NCBI GenBank assembly: GCA_903875225.1
Contig: CAIQVJ010000124.1
Span: 62,001 to 126,000 of the forward strand
Source: an uncultured Pseudomonadota bacterium
Lineage (GTDB): Bacteria; Myxococcota_A; UBA796; SXON01
Length of the DNA stretch: 64,000 bases
Reading direction: 5' to 3'
A program made the translations under genes and the position numbers. Under the pieces are notes generated by a model. That model made no database searches. It worked only from the letters and a program-made list of their open reading frames with translations, and was not told where the DNA came from. How positions within the stretch are numbered: the first letter of the stretch is position 1; each line of letters starts with the position of its first letter. This document shows, piece after piece, positions 51,853-60,807 of this stretch.

Positions 51853-53285
51853 GAGACACCTCGAAGGTCGTCATGGAGCGCTGCCACAGCCTGCCGGCCC
51901 GTGCGAACAGCGTTCTCCATGCAGGGAAAATCAAGCGGGGAGCGGATCCAGTCTCCAGCCAGGTACAGGCCGTGGACGGGGGTGCGGGTGAAGGGCTTGA
52001 ACACGAGCGAGCCCGGCTCGGAGTTCCAGTACCGACGATGCGGGCCGCGGCTGCGGACGACCGTGAAGTCGATGACCCCCTCGCGGTCGAAGCCCTCCCA
52101 ACCCGGGATCCGTCGAACGCCTGCCAGGGACTGCTGCAGCAGGCTCTCGTCGTCCATGTCCTCGAACCCGGCCTCCTGCCCGACAAAATGCAGCGACGCA
52201 CCAAACGATGGGTCATTCCGCAGGTGGGGATAGTTTGGCTTGTTGTCCACCACGAAGCCGAGCGGCTCGGGCAGGCCGCACACAACCGTACGTGGCCCCT
52301 CGGTCACGCTCGCCCGGTGCCACACCTGCATCGCGAGCGGCGCGACGGTGGTGATCCGCGGAATGCCGGACAGCCCGGGCACCTGCAGCGCCTCCGCAGG
52401 CAGCACGGCCTGCAGGCAAGGCGCCGGGAGCGCGAGGATCACGGCGTCGAAGTCGGTCATGCGCTCCTCGGGGCCCGTCGGCACCGGGCCCTGGTGGGGA
52501 CAGGACGGGGGGTGCGGGATGGGCGAGGCAAACCGCAGCGCCGTCACCCTGCCGCCCTCTACCTCCACCCCCGTCAACTTCCGCAACCGGATGATGGTGG
52601 AACCGAGCGACTGGATCCGCGCGGCCACCCGCTCCCACCAGATCTCGCTCATCCCACCTGCAGGAAACCGCGCCTCCGCCGTGTTGTAGTCGCGCCCCAT
52701 GATGCGAATGGCCTGGAGCATCGAGTAGGCCGAGATCTCCCCCGGCCAGTTGAGTTGGGCCTCGCGGGTGCACCGGAAGGCGTTGGTCGCCATCATGGAG
52801 GCGGGCAGGCCCCGCTCGGCGCACCACGCGGTGAGGCACAGGTCGTCGAGGTGCTCGGGCACCCCGGCGGCCAACTCGATCATGCCTCGGCTGAACACCG
52901 CTCCAAACGCGAGCTTCTCACCGAGCGTCATCCCCGTGTAGCGCAGACCCTCGAACAGCGTTCGCGGCGTAGAAGGGGTGAAGTGCAGGTGGTGCGCTGT
53001 TTCGTCGCGGTCCTCCCAGATGATGAACTCCATCCGGCCGGAGACCGAGGTCGCGCGCATGTCCACGCCGGACCGGTGCAACAGCGCGCGCATCTCGTCG
53101 TAGAACCCGGCCACGATGTGCTGCCCGTGCTCCACGACGCGGCCCTTGTCATCGCGCCAGGAGCACGCCTTGCCGCCCACGAGGTGGCCCATGCCCACGA
53201 GCGTGACCTCGTGGCCCGCGGTGGCGGCGGCCTCAGCGGCTGAGAGGCCTGCGGGGCCTGTTCCGACTACGACGACCTTTGCCAT
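51849..53285 (-). CDS. Carotenoid/hydroxysqualene desaturase-like FAD oxidoreductase
   Basis: 478 residues. Start VVVVGTGPAGLSAAEAAATAGHEVTLVG gives a dinucleotide-binding fold, then GGKACSWRDDKGRVVEHGQHIV, typical of phytoene desaturase/HpnE-like amine-oxidase family enzymes. C-terminal GLYLAGDWIRSPLDFPCMENAVRTGRQA is the FAD-binding end of this family. No signal peptide. First gene of the four-gene coupled operon; its leader contains GGGTTTCAAAATAC. Confidence 0.88.
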   Translation of the reverse strand: MAKVVVVGTGPAGLSAAEAAATAGHEVTLVGMGHLVGGKACSWRDDKGRVVEHGQHIVAGFYDEMRALLHRSGVDMRATSVSGRMEFIIWEDRDETAHHLHFTPSTPRTLFEGLRYTGMTLGEKLAFGAVFSRGMIELAAGVPEHLDDLCLTAWCAERGLPASMMATNAFRCTREAQLNWPGEISAYSMLQAIRIMGRDYNTAEARFPAGGMSEIWWERVAARIQSLGSTIIRLRKLTGVEVEGGRVTALRFASPIPHPPSCPHQGPVPTGPEERMTDFDAVILALPAPCLQAVLPAEALQVPGLSGIPRITTVAPLAMQVWHRASVTEGPRTVVCGLPEPLGFVVDNKPNYPHLRNDPSFGASLHFVGQEAGFEDMDDESLLQQSLAGVRRIPGWEGFDREGVIDFTVVRSRGPHRRYWNSEPGSLVFKPFTRTPVHGLYLAGDWIRSPLDFPCMENAVRTGRQAVAALHDDLRGVS

Positions 53286-53502
53286 TCACATCTCCGGGGT
53301 TCACGGAGAAGGAGCGTGGCCGGGGTCGGATGTCACAGGTATTTTGAAACCCGCCGAAAATTGTCGGAGACAGAGTTGGCGGGCTCTCGGGCAGGGTCGC
53401 GAGCGGGGATCCGCCGGTTGCCGCCCGTTGGGCCTCTCGCGGCAAGAAGGCGCTCTCCTCCACGTGATCCCGAGCATCGCGACCGTCGGGCAGCGCCACC
53501 GA

Positions 53503-53564
53503 CCGACCGTTCGCCACCTGGATGCACAGGACGCCGACCGCTCGCCACCTGGATGCACAGGACG
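53503..53564 (-). repeat. Two 31-bp tandem repeats, family A
   Basis: Units 53503-53533 and 53534-53564 differ at only one base. Each contains CGCCACCTGGATGCACAGGA. The reverse complement of family B matches this unit at 18 of 31 positions, mainly at CTGTGCA and CGGTC blocks, so A and B are diverged copies in opposite orientation. Confidence 0.85.
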
Positions 53565-53645
53565 CCCGCTGGCCCCGAGCTCCGGATCCGACAAGCGCCA
53601 GTAATTTCGATCCGCGCGGCTACCCACGGACCCGCGGGGCCCCCC

Positions 53646-53769
53646 GGCTGTGCACTCGACACCCGATCGGTCCGCCGGCTGTGCACTCGACACCCGATCG
53701 GTCCACCGGCTGTGCAGTCGACCCCCGATCGGTCCGCCGGCTGTGCACTCGACACCCGGCCGGTCGCAA
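53646..53769 (+). repeat. Four 31-bp tandem repeats, family B
   Basis: Units start at 53646, 53677, 53708 and 53739, contiguous with no spacer. Units 1-3 differ at one to three positions; unit 4 decays at its right end. Each contains palindromes GTGCAC and CCGATCGG (unit 3 has GTGCAG). No coding sense. Confidence 0.9.
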
Positions 53770-53821
53770 CCGTCGAGGTCCGCTACGGCCCCCTCGCCCG
53801 CTCGAACCCCGATCCTGCGCG

Positions 53822-53999
53822 GTGCTCCTCACCCTGCTCCCGATGCTCCTCATCGCCCTCGCGTGTGCCGCCCCGCTCCCGGTGCTGCCCCGCGGGGAGG
53901 ACCCGACGCGCTGGCACACCCCTCGATCTGCTCGCGGGCGAGCCCCGGATCGACGTCTCGGACCTCGGCGCCCACTGGTACGACACATCCGAGGCGTGA
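53822..53999 (+). pseudogene. Frameshifted mini-lipoprotein
   Basis: From the GTG at 53822, LLTLLPMLLIALACAAPLPV is a clear lipoprotein signal (lipobox LALAC-type) followed by RGEDPTRWHT. The frame is then lost near the CCCC run at about 53921. The alternative frame continues with LDLLAGEPRIDVSDLGAHWYDTSEA and a stop at 53999. Joining the two gives a small lipoprotein of about 59 residues. Either a pseudogene or a sequence error. Family unknown. Confidence 0.55.
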
Positions 54000-54017
54000 G
54001 TCGGGGTAGACGCTCCG

Positions 54018-54602
54018 ATGCCGACATTCTTCCCCACCCCCGCCGACTTCCGCGCCTGGCTCGTCGCCCACCACATGGAACGCCCTGAGCTGCTCGTCGG
54101 GCTCCACAAGGTCGGCTCGGGTGTGCCCAGCATCACGTGGCCGGAGTCGATCGACGAGGCGCTGTGCGTCGGCTGGATCGACGGGGTCCGCCACAGCCTC
54201 GGCCCCACCAGCTACACGATCCGCTTCACCCCACGCAAGCCCACGAGCAACTGGAGCGCGGTGAACATCCGCCGGGTCGCCGCGCTCACGGCCGAGGGGC
54301 GCATGCTGCCGGCAGGGCTCGCGGCGTTTCAGGACCGGGTCGAGGCGCGGTCCGGCGTGTACGCCTACGAGCAGCGCGAGGGCGCCACGCTCTCGCCCGA
54401 GCAGGAGGCCACGCTCCAGGCGAACGCAGCGGCCTGGGGGTACTTCCAGGCGCAGCCCCCCTGGTATCGCCGTACGGCGAGCTACTGGGTGGTGAGCGCC
54501 ATGCGCCCGGAGACCCGACAGAAGCGCCTGGACACGCTGATCGCCGACTCGGCCGCCGGCCGGCCGATCACCGCCCTGGCACGGCGGGGCCCAGCGGTCT
54601 GA
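54018..54602 (+). CDS. YdeI/OmpD-associated family protein
   Basis: 194 residues. Family marks are MPTFFPTPADFRAWLVAHH, ITWPESIDEALCVGWIDGVRHSL, YTIRFTPRKPTSNWSAVNIRRV and the C-terminal PPWYRRTASYWVVSAMRPETRQKRLDTLI. YdeI-like proteins have been linked to peptide resistance and porin, but their chemistry is unknown. Cytoplasmic. Starts 18 bp after the mini-lipoprotein remnant. Confidence 0.9.
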   Translation: MPTFFPTPADFRAWLVAHHMERPELLVGLHKVGSGVPSITWPESIDEALCVGWIDGVRHSLGPTSYTIRFTPRKPTSNWSAVNIRRVAALTAEGRMLPAGLAAFQDRVEARSGVYAYEQREGATLSPEQEATLQANAAAWGYFQAQPPWYRRTASYWVVSAMRPETRQKRLDTLIADSAAGRPITALARRGPAV

Positions 54603-54664
54603 CGCCGCGCGCGCCCGTCGGCGGGACAGACGATGCCGCCCCAACAGGGCGATAGGAGCCCGTG

Positions 54665-56014
54665 ATGCTGCTCCTCCTCACCACCGTCGCGCACGCCGCC
54701 ACCCTCCAGGTCGGGCCCGACAAGGCGTACCCCACCCCTTGCGCGGCGGCCGCAGCCGTCGCTGACGGGGACACCGTGGAGATCGACGCCGGGACGTACA
54801 CCGGGGACACCTGCGCCTGGACCGCCAGCAGGCTCACGATCAAGGGGGTCGGCGGGTTCGCGCACCTCGACGCCGCGGGGCAGGCCGCTGGAGGCAAGGC
54901 GATCTGGGTCATCCAGGGAGACGACACCACCGTTTCGTGGATCGAGTTCTCCGGCGCGACGGTGGCCGACAAGAACGGCGCGGGCATCCGGCAGGAGGGG
55001 ACCAACCTCACCGTGAACCACTGCTCCTTCCACGACAACGAGAACGGAATCCTCGCCGGCGACGATCCGGAAAGCGACATCGTCGTGACCAACAGCGAGT
55101 TCGCAGACAACGGCTACGGCGACGGGCAGTCCCACAACCTGTACATCAACCACGTGCGGAGCTTCACCTTCAGCTTCAGCAACAGCCACCACAGCTACAT
55201 CGGCCACGACCTCAAGTCGCGGGCGTACGCCACGTACGTGCTCTACAGCCGGCTCGCCGACGACAGCGACGGCCAGGGCAGCTACCAGATCGACCTGCCG
55301 AACGGCGGCCTCGCGGTGGTGCTGGGCAACATCGTCCAGCAGGGCGCGGAGGCCGAGAACGGCGGCATGCTCAGCTTCGCGGAGGAGGGCGCGAGCAACC
55401 CCGAGCAGGCGCTCTACGTGGTGAACAACACGTTCGTGAACGACCGCGGGTCGGGCACGTTCGTCACCAATGCCTCCGCTGCCGACGCCGTGCTCGTCAA
55501 CGACCTCTTCGTCGGTGGTGGGACAGCGCTCGACGGACCGGGCGCGGAGACGACCTGCCTTGAGACGGACGCTCCAGGCTTCATCGACGGGTCGGAAGGA
55601 GACTACACCCTGGCCGACGACTCGCCCGCCATCGATGCCGGCAGCGATCCCGGTGCGGCGGGCGACCTGTCGCTGTGGCCGGCCTGGGAGTACACCGGGG
55701 CGGACGACGGGGAGGCGCGCCCGGTGGTCGCCGCCCTGGACCTCGGCGCCTACGAGTGGGGCCGGGCCGACCCGGGCGCGGACACCGGTGCCGACAGCGG
55801 CACCGACTCCAGCGGTGACTCCGGGAAGACTGACGACACCGCGGGCAAGCCGGGCGCGGACGGGTCGACGGCGTGCGGCTGCGCGAGCGCCGCGAGGCCG
55901 CCGCCCGGCCTTCCGCTCGTACTGGGGCTCTTCCTGCTGGGCCGCCGTGCGCGACGACGCACGGAGAGCACCCAGCCGAGAGGAAAGAGCAGAGCGAACG
56001 CCCCGCTCCCTTGA
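54665..56014 (+). CDS. Secreted right-handed beta-helix protein with MYXO-CTERM-like tail
   Basis: 449 residues from the ATG at 54665 (AGGAG six bases upstream; the GTG at 54662 is an alternative). Signal peptide MLLLLTTVAHA. Residues about 15-360 form beta-helix turns (NHCSFHDNENGILAGDD, VTNSEFADNGYGDGQSHNLYIN). A DTGADSGTDSSGDSG linker precedes a tail of ACGCASAA, hydrophobic LPLVLGLFLLG and RRARRR, then 17 residues. This is the layout of sorting tails in Myxococcota surface proteins. The last 265 bp overlap the opposite-strand gene. Confidence 0.87.
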   Translation: MLLLLTTVAHAATLQVGPDKAYPTPCAAAAAVADGDTVEIDAGTYTGDTCAWTASRLTIKGVGGFAHLDAAGQAAGGKAIWVIQGDDTTVSWIEFSGATVADKNGAGIRQEGTNLTVNHCSFHDNENGILAGDDPESDIVVTNSEFADNGYGDGQSHNLYINHVRSFTFSFSNSHHSYIGHDLKSRAYATYVLYSRLADDSDGQGSYQIDLPNGGLAVVLGNIVQQGAEAENGGMLSFAEEGASNPEQALYVVNNTFVNDRGSGTFVTNASAADAVLVNDLFVGGGTALDGPGAETTCLETDAPGFIDGSEGDYTLADDSPAIDAGSDPGAAGDLSLWPAWEYTGADDGEARPVVAALDLGAYEWGRADPGADTGADSGTDSSGDSGKTDDTAGKPGADGSTACGCASAARPPPGLPLVLGLFLLGRRARRRTESTQPRGKSRANAPLP

Positions 56015-57324
56015 GACGGAGCGGATGCGCAACCGCAGCCGCCCTCTGCCCCCGCAGCGTCATCGGCGGTGTCGTCCGCGCTGCCCGTGTCGCCCGTGGT
56101 TCCAGAATCCGCAGCGTCACAGGGGAGGCCGCTCCACATGCCGAAGGCAAGCGCGCCCGGATCCGCTCCCCCAGAGACCTCGAACGCGCCGATGTCCGCC
56201 GTCGCGTCCCGGGACCGGCCGCAGAAGTCGGTCCCCAGCACGACCTCGGTGGCGACGCCGGCATCCACGAGCCCGCCCTCCGCAGTCGGCCAGACGTCCA
56301 GGTTCGCCTGATCGGCAAAGCAGGCCGCCCCGCACTCGACGTTCCCCTCCATGGGGATCCCCGGGACAGATGCGGGGATCGCCGTCGCGCCGTCCCGCTG
56401 GAAGCCCGCGTTGTCCTGAAGCTCCAGGTCTGCGCCCGCCTCCCAGCCCGAGGTGGAGAACGCCGCCCCGCCATCGCCGATCGCGGTGTTCCCCACGATG
56501 TGTACGCCATGGACGAGCCCGCGCCCCCCGTAGTCGTAGCTGACGATCCCGCCGCCCACTGCACCCACGACGATGTTGTTCCGCACGATGACCGGGCCAC
56601 CGCCGATCTCGATGGCGCCGGAGGCCCCGCCGTGCACCAGGTTCTGCTCCACGGTCGAGGTCACGCTCCCGTCGTCGCTGCCGTAGATCTCGATGCCGGG
56701 CCCCTGGGTGCCGCGGATGGCGTTGCGGGCCACCGTTCCCCAGGAATTCAGCTTGATCTCCATCGCGTAGCCGACCGCGGACGACACCACGCCGTCGAAC
56801 ACGTTGTCCTCGATCCGGAGGTCGGTCTGCACGCACGACCCGTCGTGGCAGCCAAAGTACAGGCCCGTCGCCTGCAGATCGGAGAACGTGCACCCGAGCA
56901 CGGCGTTTCCGTCGCCATCGACGCTGTTCGCGGAGACCGAGATCCCGCCCACCTCGGTGAACGTGCAGTCCTCCACGGTCACCCGGCTCCCGTCCTTGAT
57001 CTTGATCGCGTCGATGTCGGGCTGGGTGGGACCGAACGCGAGCCCGCGGAGCGTGACGTCGCTGGCGAGCACGTTGATGACGTTGTCGGATGCGCCGTCG
57101 TAGACGATCCGGGGCGGCGAGCCAGGATCCGCTCCCGCTACGACCACCGGCGCGCCATCGGTGCCGCCGTGGTCGATGGTGCACGGGCCTGCGTAGTCCC
57201 CCGCCGCGAGGCTCACGGTGTCTCCCCCAGCGGCGGTGCGGATCGCGGCGCACCAGTCGTCGTCGGGGGTGACCGGGATGGTCGCGGCCTGCGCGAAGGC
57301 CGGGAGCAGCAGGAGCAGGGTCAC
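55750..57324 (-). CDS. Secreted right-handed beta-helix protein with overlapping sorting tail
   Basis: 524 residues from a GTG at 57324 that overlaps the downstream-membrane-gene stop (GTGA). Signal TLLLLLPAFAQA, then a beta-helix (RVTVEDCTFTEVGGISVSANS, RIEDNVFDGVVSSAVGYAMEIK) and a DSGTTGDTGSADDTADDA linker. The sorting tail is GGCGCASAPS, hydrophobic FALLFPLGWVL, RRRARR. Unlike normal tails about 60 further residues follow the Arg cluster, all encoded antisense to the neighbouring gene. Probable surface protein; substrate unknown. Confidence 0.86.
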   Translation of the reverse strand: MTLLLLLPAFAQAATIPVTPDDDWCAAIRTAAGGDTVSLAAGDYAGPCTIDHGGTDGAPVVVAGADPGSPPRIVYDGASDNVINVLASDVTLRGLAFGPTQPDIDAIKIKDGSRVTVEDCTFTEVGGISVSANSVDGDGNAVLGCTFSDLQATGLYFGCHDGSCVQTDLRIEDNVFDGVVSSAVGYAMEIKLNSWGTVARNAIRGTQGPGIEIYGSDDGSVTSTVEQNLVHGGASGAIEIGGGPVIVRNNIVVGAVGGGIVSYDYGGRGLVHGVHIVGNTAIGDGGAAFSTSGWEAGADLELQDNAGFQRDGATAIPASVPGIPMEGNVECGAACFADQANLDVWPTAEGGLVDAGVATEVVLGTDFCGRSRDATADIGAFEVSGGADPGALAFGMWSGLPCDAADSGTTGDTGSADDTADDAAGAEGGCGCASAPSQGSGAFALLFPLGWVLSVRRRARRPSRKSPSTSGRPGGGLAALAQPHAVDPSAPGLPAVSSVFPESPLESVPLSAPVSAPGSARPHS

Positions 57325-59102
57325 GGCTTCTTCTCCTCCAGGTACCCCAGCGCCTTGAGCATCTGCAGGGTCTGGCTGTCCTGCGATGCGCCCACGATCG
57401 TCCCGCCCGACTGCAACGCGTGCACAAGCTGATCCAGGGCATCGCGCTCCGCCCCGCTCTGCAGCGACGTCAGCTCGCCCGGATCGTTCGAAAGGTCGAA
57501 GTACTCCGGGTCCTTGTCCGAGTAGAAGATGATCTTCTCCTCCGGCAGGCGCCGACTGTGGGCGACGGGTGGCACCTCCACCATCCGGCCGGCGACCGTC
57601 GACGAGTACACCGGCTCACTGTCGCAGGTCCCATCCTTCAGCGTGGGCACCAGCGAGCGACCGTCGCGCTGCACACCGTCGTCGATGCCGAGCAGCCCGA
57701 GCACCGTCGGCACGAGATCGACGCCACCGACCTGGCAGCCCACGCGTACCCCTGCGGTCGCCGCCGCGGGGTACCGGAGGATCAACGGCACCCGCAACGA
57801 CGGATCGTACAGGTTGTCGCCGTGGTCGAACAGGTAGCCGTGCTCGGTGAAGCTCTCGCCGTGATCGGCCGTGACGACGAGGATCGTGTTGTCGAGGTTG
57901 GGGCCCAGCGCCGCCACCACCTCCCCCACGGCAGCGTCGACGTACTCGATCTCCTTGTCGTAGGCCTCCTCCAGCCAGGTCACGTCGGTGACCCTGCGAT
58001 CCACCGCGGGCCAGTAGAACGGCAGGTTGAGCGGCGTGCCATCCGTGGGTGGCGGCCCGAGCTGACCGTGGCTGTCGTAGGGGCCGTGCACGTCGTAGAA
58101 GTGCACGAGGGCGAAGAACGGCCCGCCCTCATTCGCCTTGATCCAGGGGATCGCTCGCGAGAGCGTCAGATCCGCGGGCCGCTCCCGCAGCGCGTGCTCC
58201 TTGATGGCGATCTGGTTCCAGGCCTTGATCAGGGAGAGGGACTGGAGGCCGGCGACGCGCCCGAAATCATCGTCCCAAACGTCGACGCCCTGCCCCCAAT
58301 CGTACTTGCCGTGCAACGGAAACCCGCTCACGAAGCCCGCTGTCCGATACCCACGCGCCGCCAGGGCGCGCCAGATCAGCGCCGGGCGGTCCCCCAGCAC
58401 CGTGCCGTTCGCGACGATGCCCGAGCGGTAGGGCGCGATGCCGGTGAGCATCGCAAGGTGGGAAGGCTCGGTGATGGGCGCCGCGGCGATCGCCTGGTCG
58501 AAGGTCACCCCCTCCCTGGCGAGGCGGTCCAACGTCGGGGTGTTGATCGCGTGGCCATACGGCCCGAGCCGGTCCATGCGCGTGGTGTCCAAGCTGATGA
58601 TCACCACGTTCGGCCCGGGTCCACCCGTGTGTGGGCTCGGCTGCACCCGGACGAAACCGACGATCGCCCCGAGCGCCGCCACGCCCAGAAGGGAGACCGG
58701 TCGGACCCGTCGCAGCACCCGGTCCGCGAAGAACATGGGCAGGAAGCCGAGGGCAAAGGCCACCGGCACGCCCACGAAGACCTTCGGGTCCCGCAGGTAC
58801 TCGTTCAGCACGTACTCGAACCGGTAGTTGATCGAGAGGTGCATGCCCACGAGCACGCCCCACACGAGGCCGTACGGCCGGTCGAGCACCCACCCCCGAA
58901 CCCGGCTACCCGCCACGGAGCCTGCCACGGCGACCGGTACGACCAGCAGGGACGTGAGCAGGAACGTGACGACGAGCAGGGTCTCGAGGTCCGCCAGCGC
59001 CCAACCCGCCTTGGGCGTGGCCCTGGCCGCGACCTCCACACCCGCAGACATGGCGGCGAGGGCGACTGTGTGGCGCATGAGGGCCGAGGACGTCGGGGTC
59101 AT
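57321..59102 (-). CDS. Membrane sulfatase/alkaline phosphatase-superfamily hydrolase
   Basis: 593 residues from the ATG at 59102; ATG 59120 is also possible. Three or four N-terminal membrane helices, then a sulfatase-like domain: PNVVIISLDTTRMDRLGPYG with metal Asp, ITEPSHLAMLTG in place of the Cys/Ser-X-Pro-X-Arg sulfatase motif, VHFYDVHGPYDSHG, VVTADHGESFTEHGYLFDHGDNLYDPSLRVPLIL. Without the formylglycine cysteine a phosphodiesterase/phosphoethanolamine- or phosphoglycerol-transferase activity with Thr as nucleophile is more likely. Coupled to the beta-helix gene. Confidence 0.85.
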   Translation of the reverse strand: MTPTSSALMRHTVALAAMSAGVEVAARATPKAGWALADLETLLVVTFLLTSLLVVPVAVAGSVAGSRVRGWVLDRPYGLVWGVLVGMHLSINYRFEYVLNEYLRDPKVFVGVPVAFALGFLPMFFADRVLRRVRPVSLLGVAALGAIVGFVRVQPSPHTGGPGPNVVIISLDTTRMDRLGPYGHAINTPTLDRLAREGVTFDQAIAAAPITEPSHLAMLTGIAPYRSGIVANGTVLGDRPALIWRALAARGYRTAGFVSGFPLHGKYDWGQGVDVWDDDFGRVAGLQSLSLIKAWNQIAIKEHALRERPADLTLSRAIPWIKANEGGPFFALVHFYDVHGPYDSHGQLGPPPTDGTPLNLPFYWPAVDRRVTDVTWLEEAYDKEIEYVDAAVGEVVAALGPNLDNTILVVTADHGESFTEHGYLFDHGDNLYDPSLRVPLILRYPAAATAGVRVGCQVGGVDLVPTVLGLLGIDDGVQRDGRSLVPTLKDGTCDSEPVYSSTVAGRMVEVPPVAHSRRLPEEKIIFYSDKDPEYFDLSNDPGELTSLQSGAERDALDQLVHALQSGGTIVGASQDSQTLQMLKALGYLEEKKP

Positions 59103-59167
59103 TCGCCGGGCTAACTCCATCAAGACGGGGGAGCGGCCGCCCCGGGCCGGACAGGCTAACCGCGCGC

Positions 59168-60787
<1,620 letters not shown>

Positions 60788-60807
60788 TCCGGGCTACGTT
60801 GTACGGG

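Larger units (their letters stand above)
53286..53821. other. Long stretch without an intact gene
   Basis: This is the only region over 300 bp lacking a convincing CDS. It holds the leader of the leftward desaturase-like gene (motif at 53339-53352), two families of 31-bp tandem repeats, and open frames in several phases that come from the repeats and have no recognisable protein character. A single-base frame change occurs every 31 bp, so the repeats cannot be part of one protein. Confidence 0.7.

Noticed and set aside
53503-53769. CRISPR array
   Set aside because: Units are contiguous with no unique spacers, and no cas genes are nearby.
53522-54088. Plus-strand frames across the 31-bp repeats as genes
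   Set aside because: The 31-bp period shifts frame each unit, so the translations are repeat artefacts. Only the lipoprotein signal after 53822 looks protein-like.
54482-56032. Leftward 516-codon frame
   Set aside because: Antisense to the YdeI-like and first beta-helix genes; no domain features.
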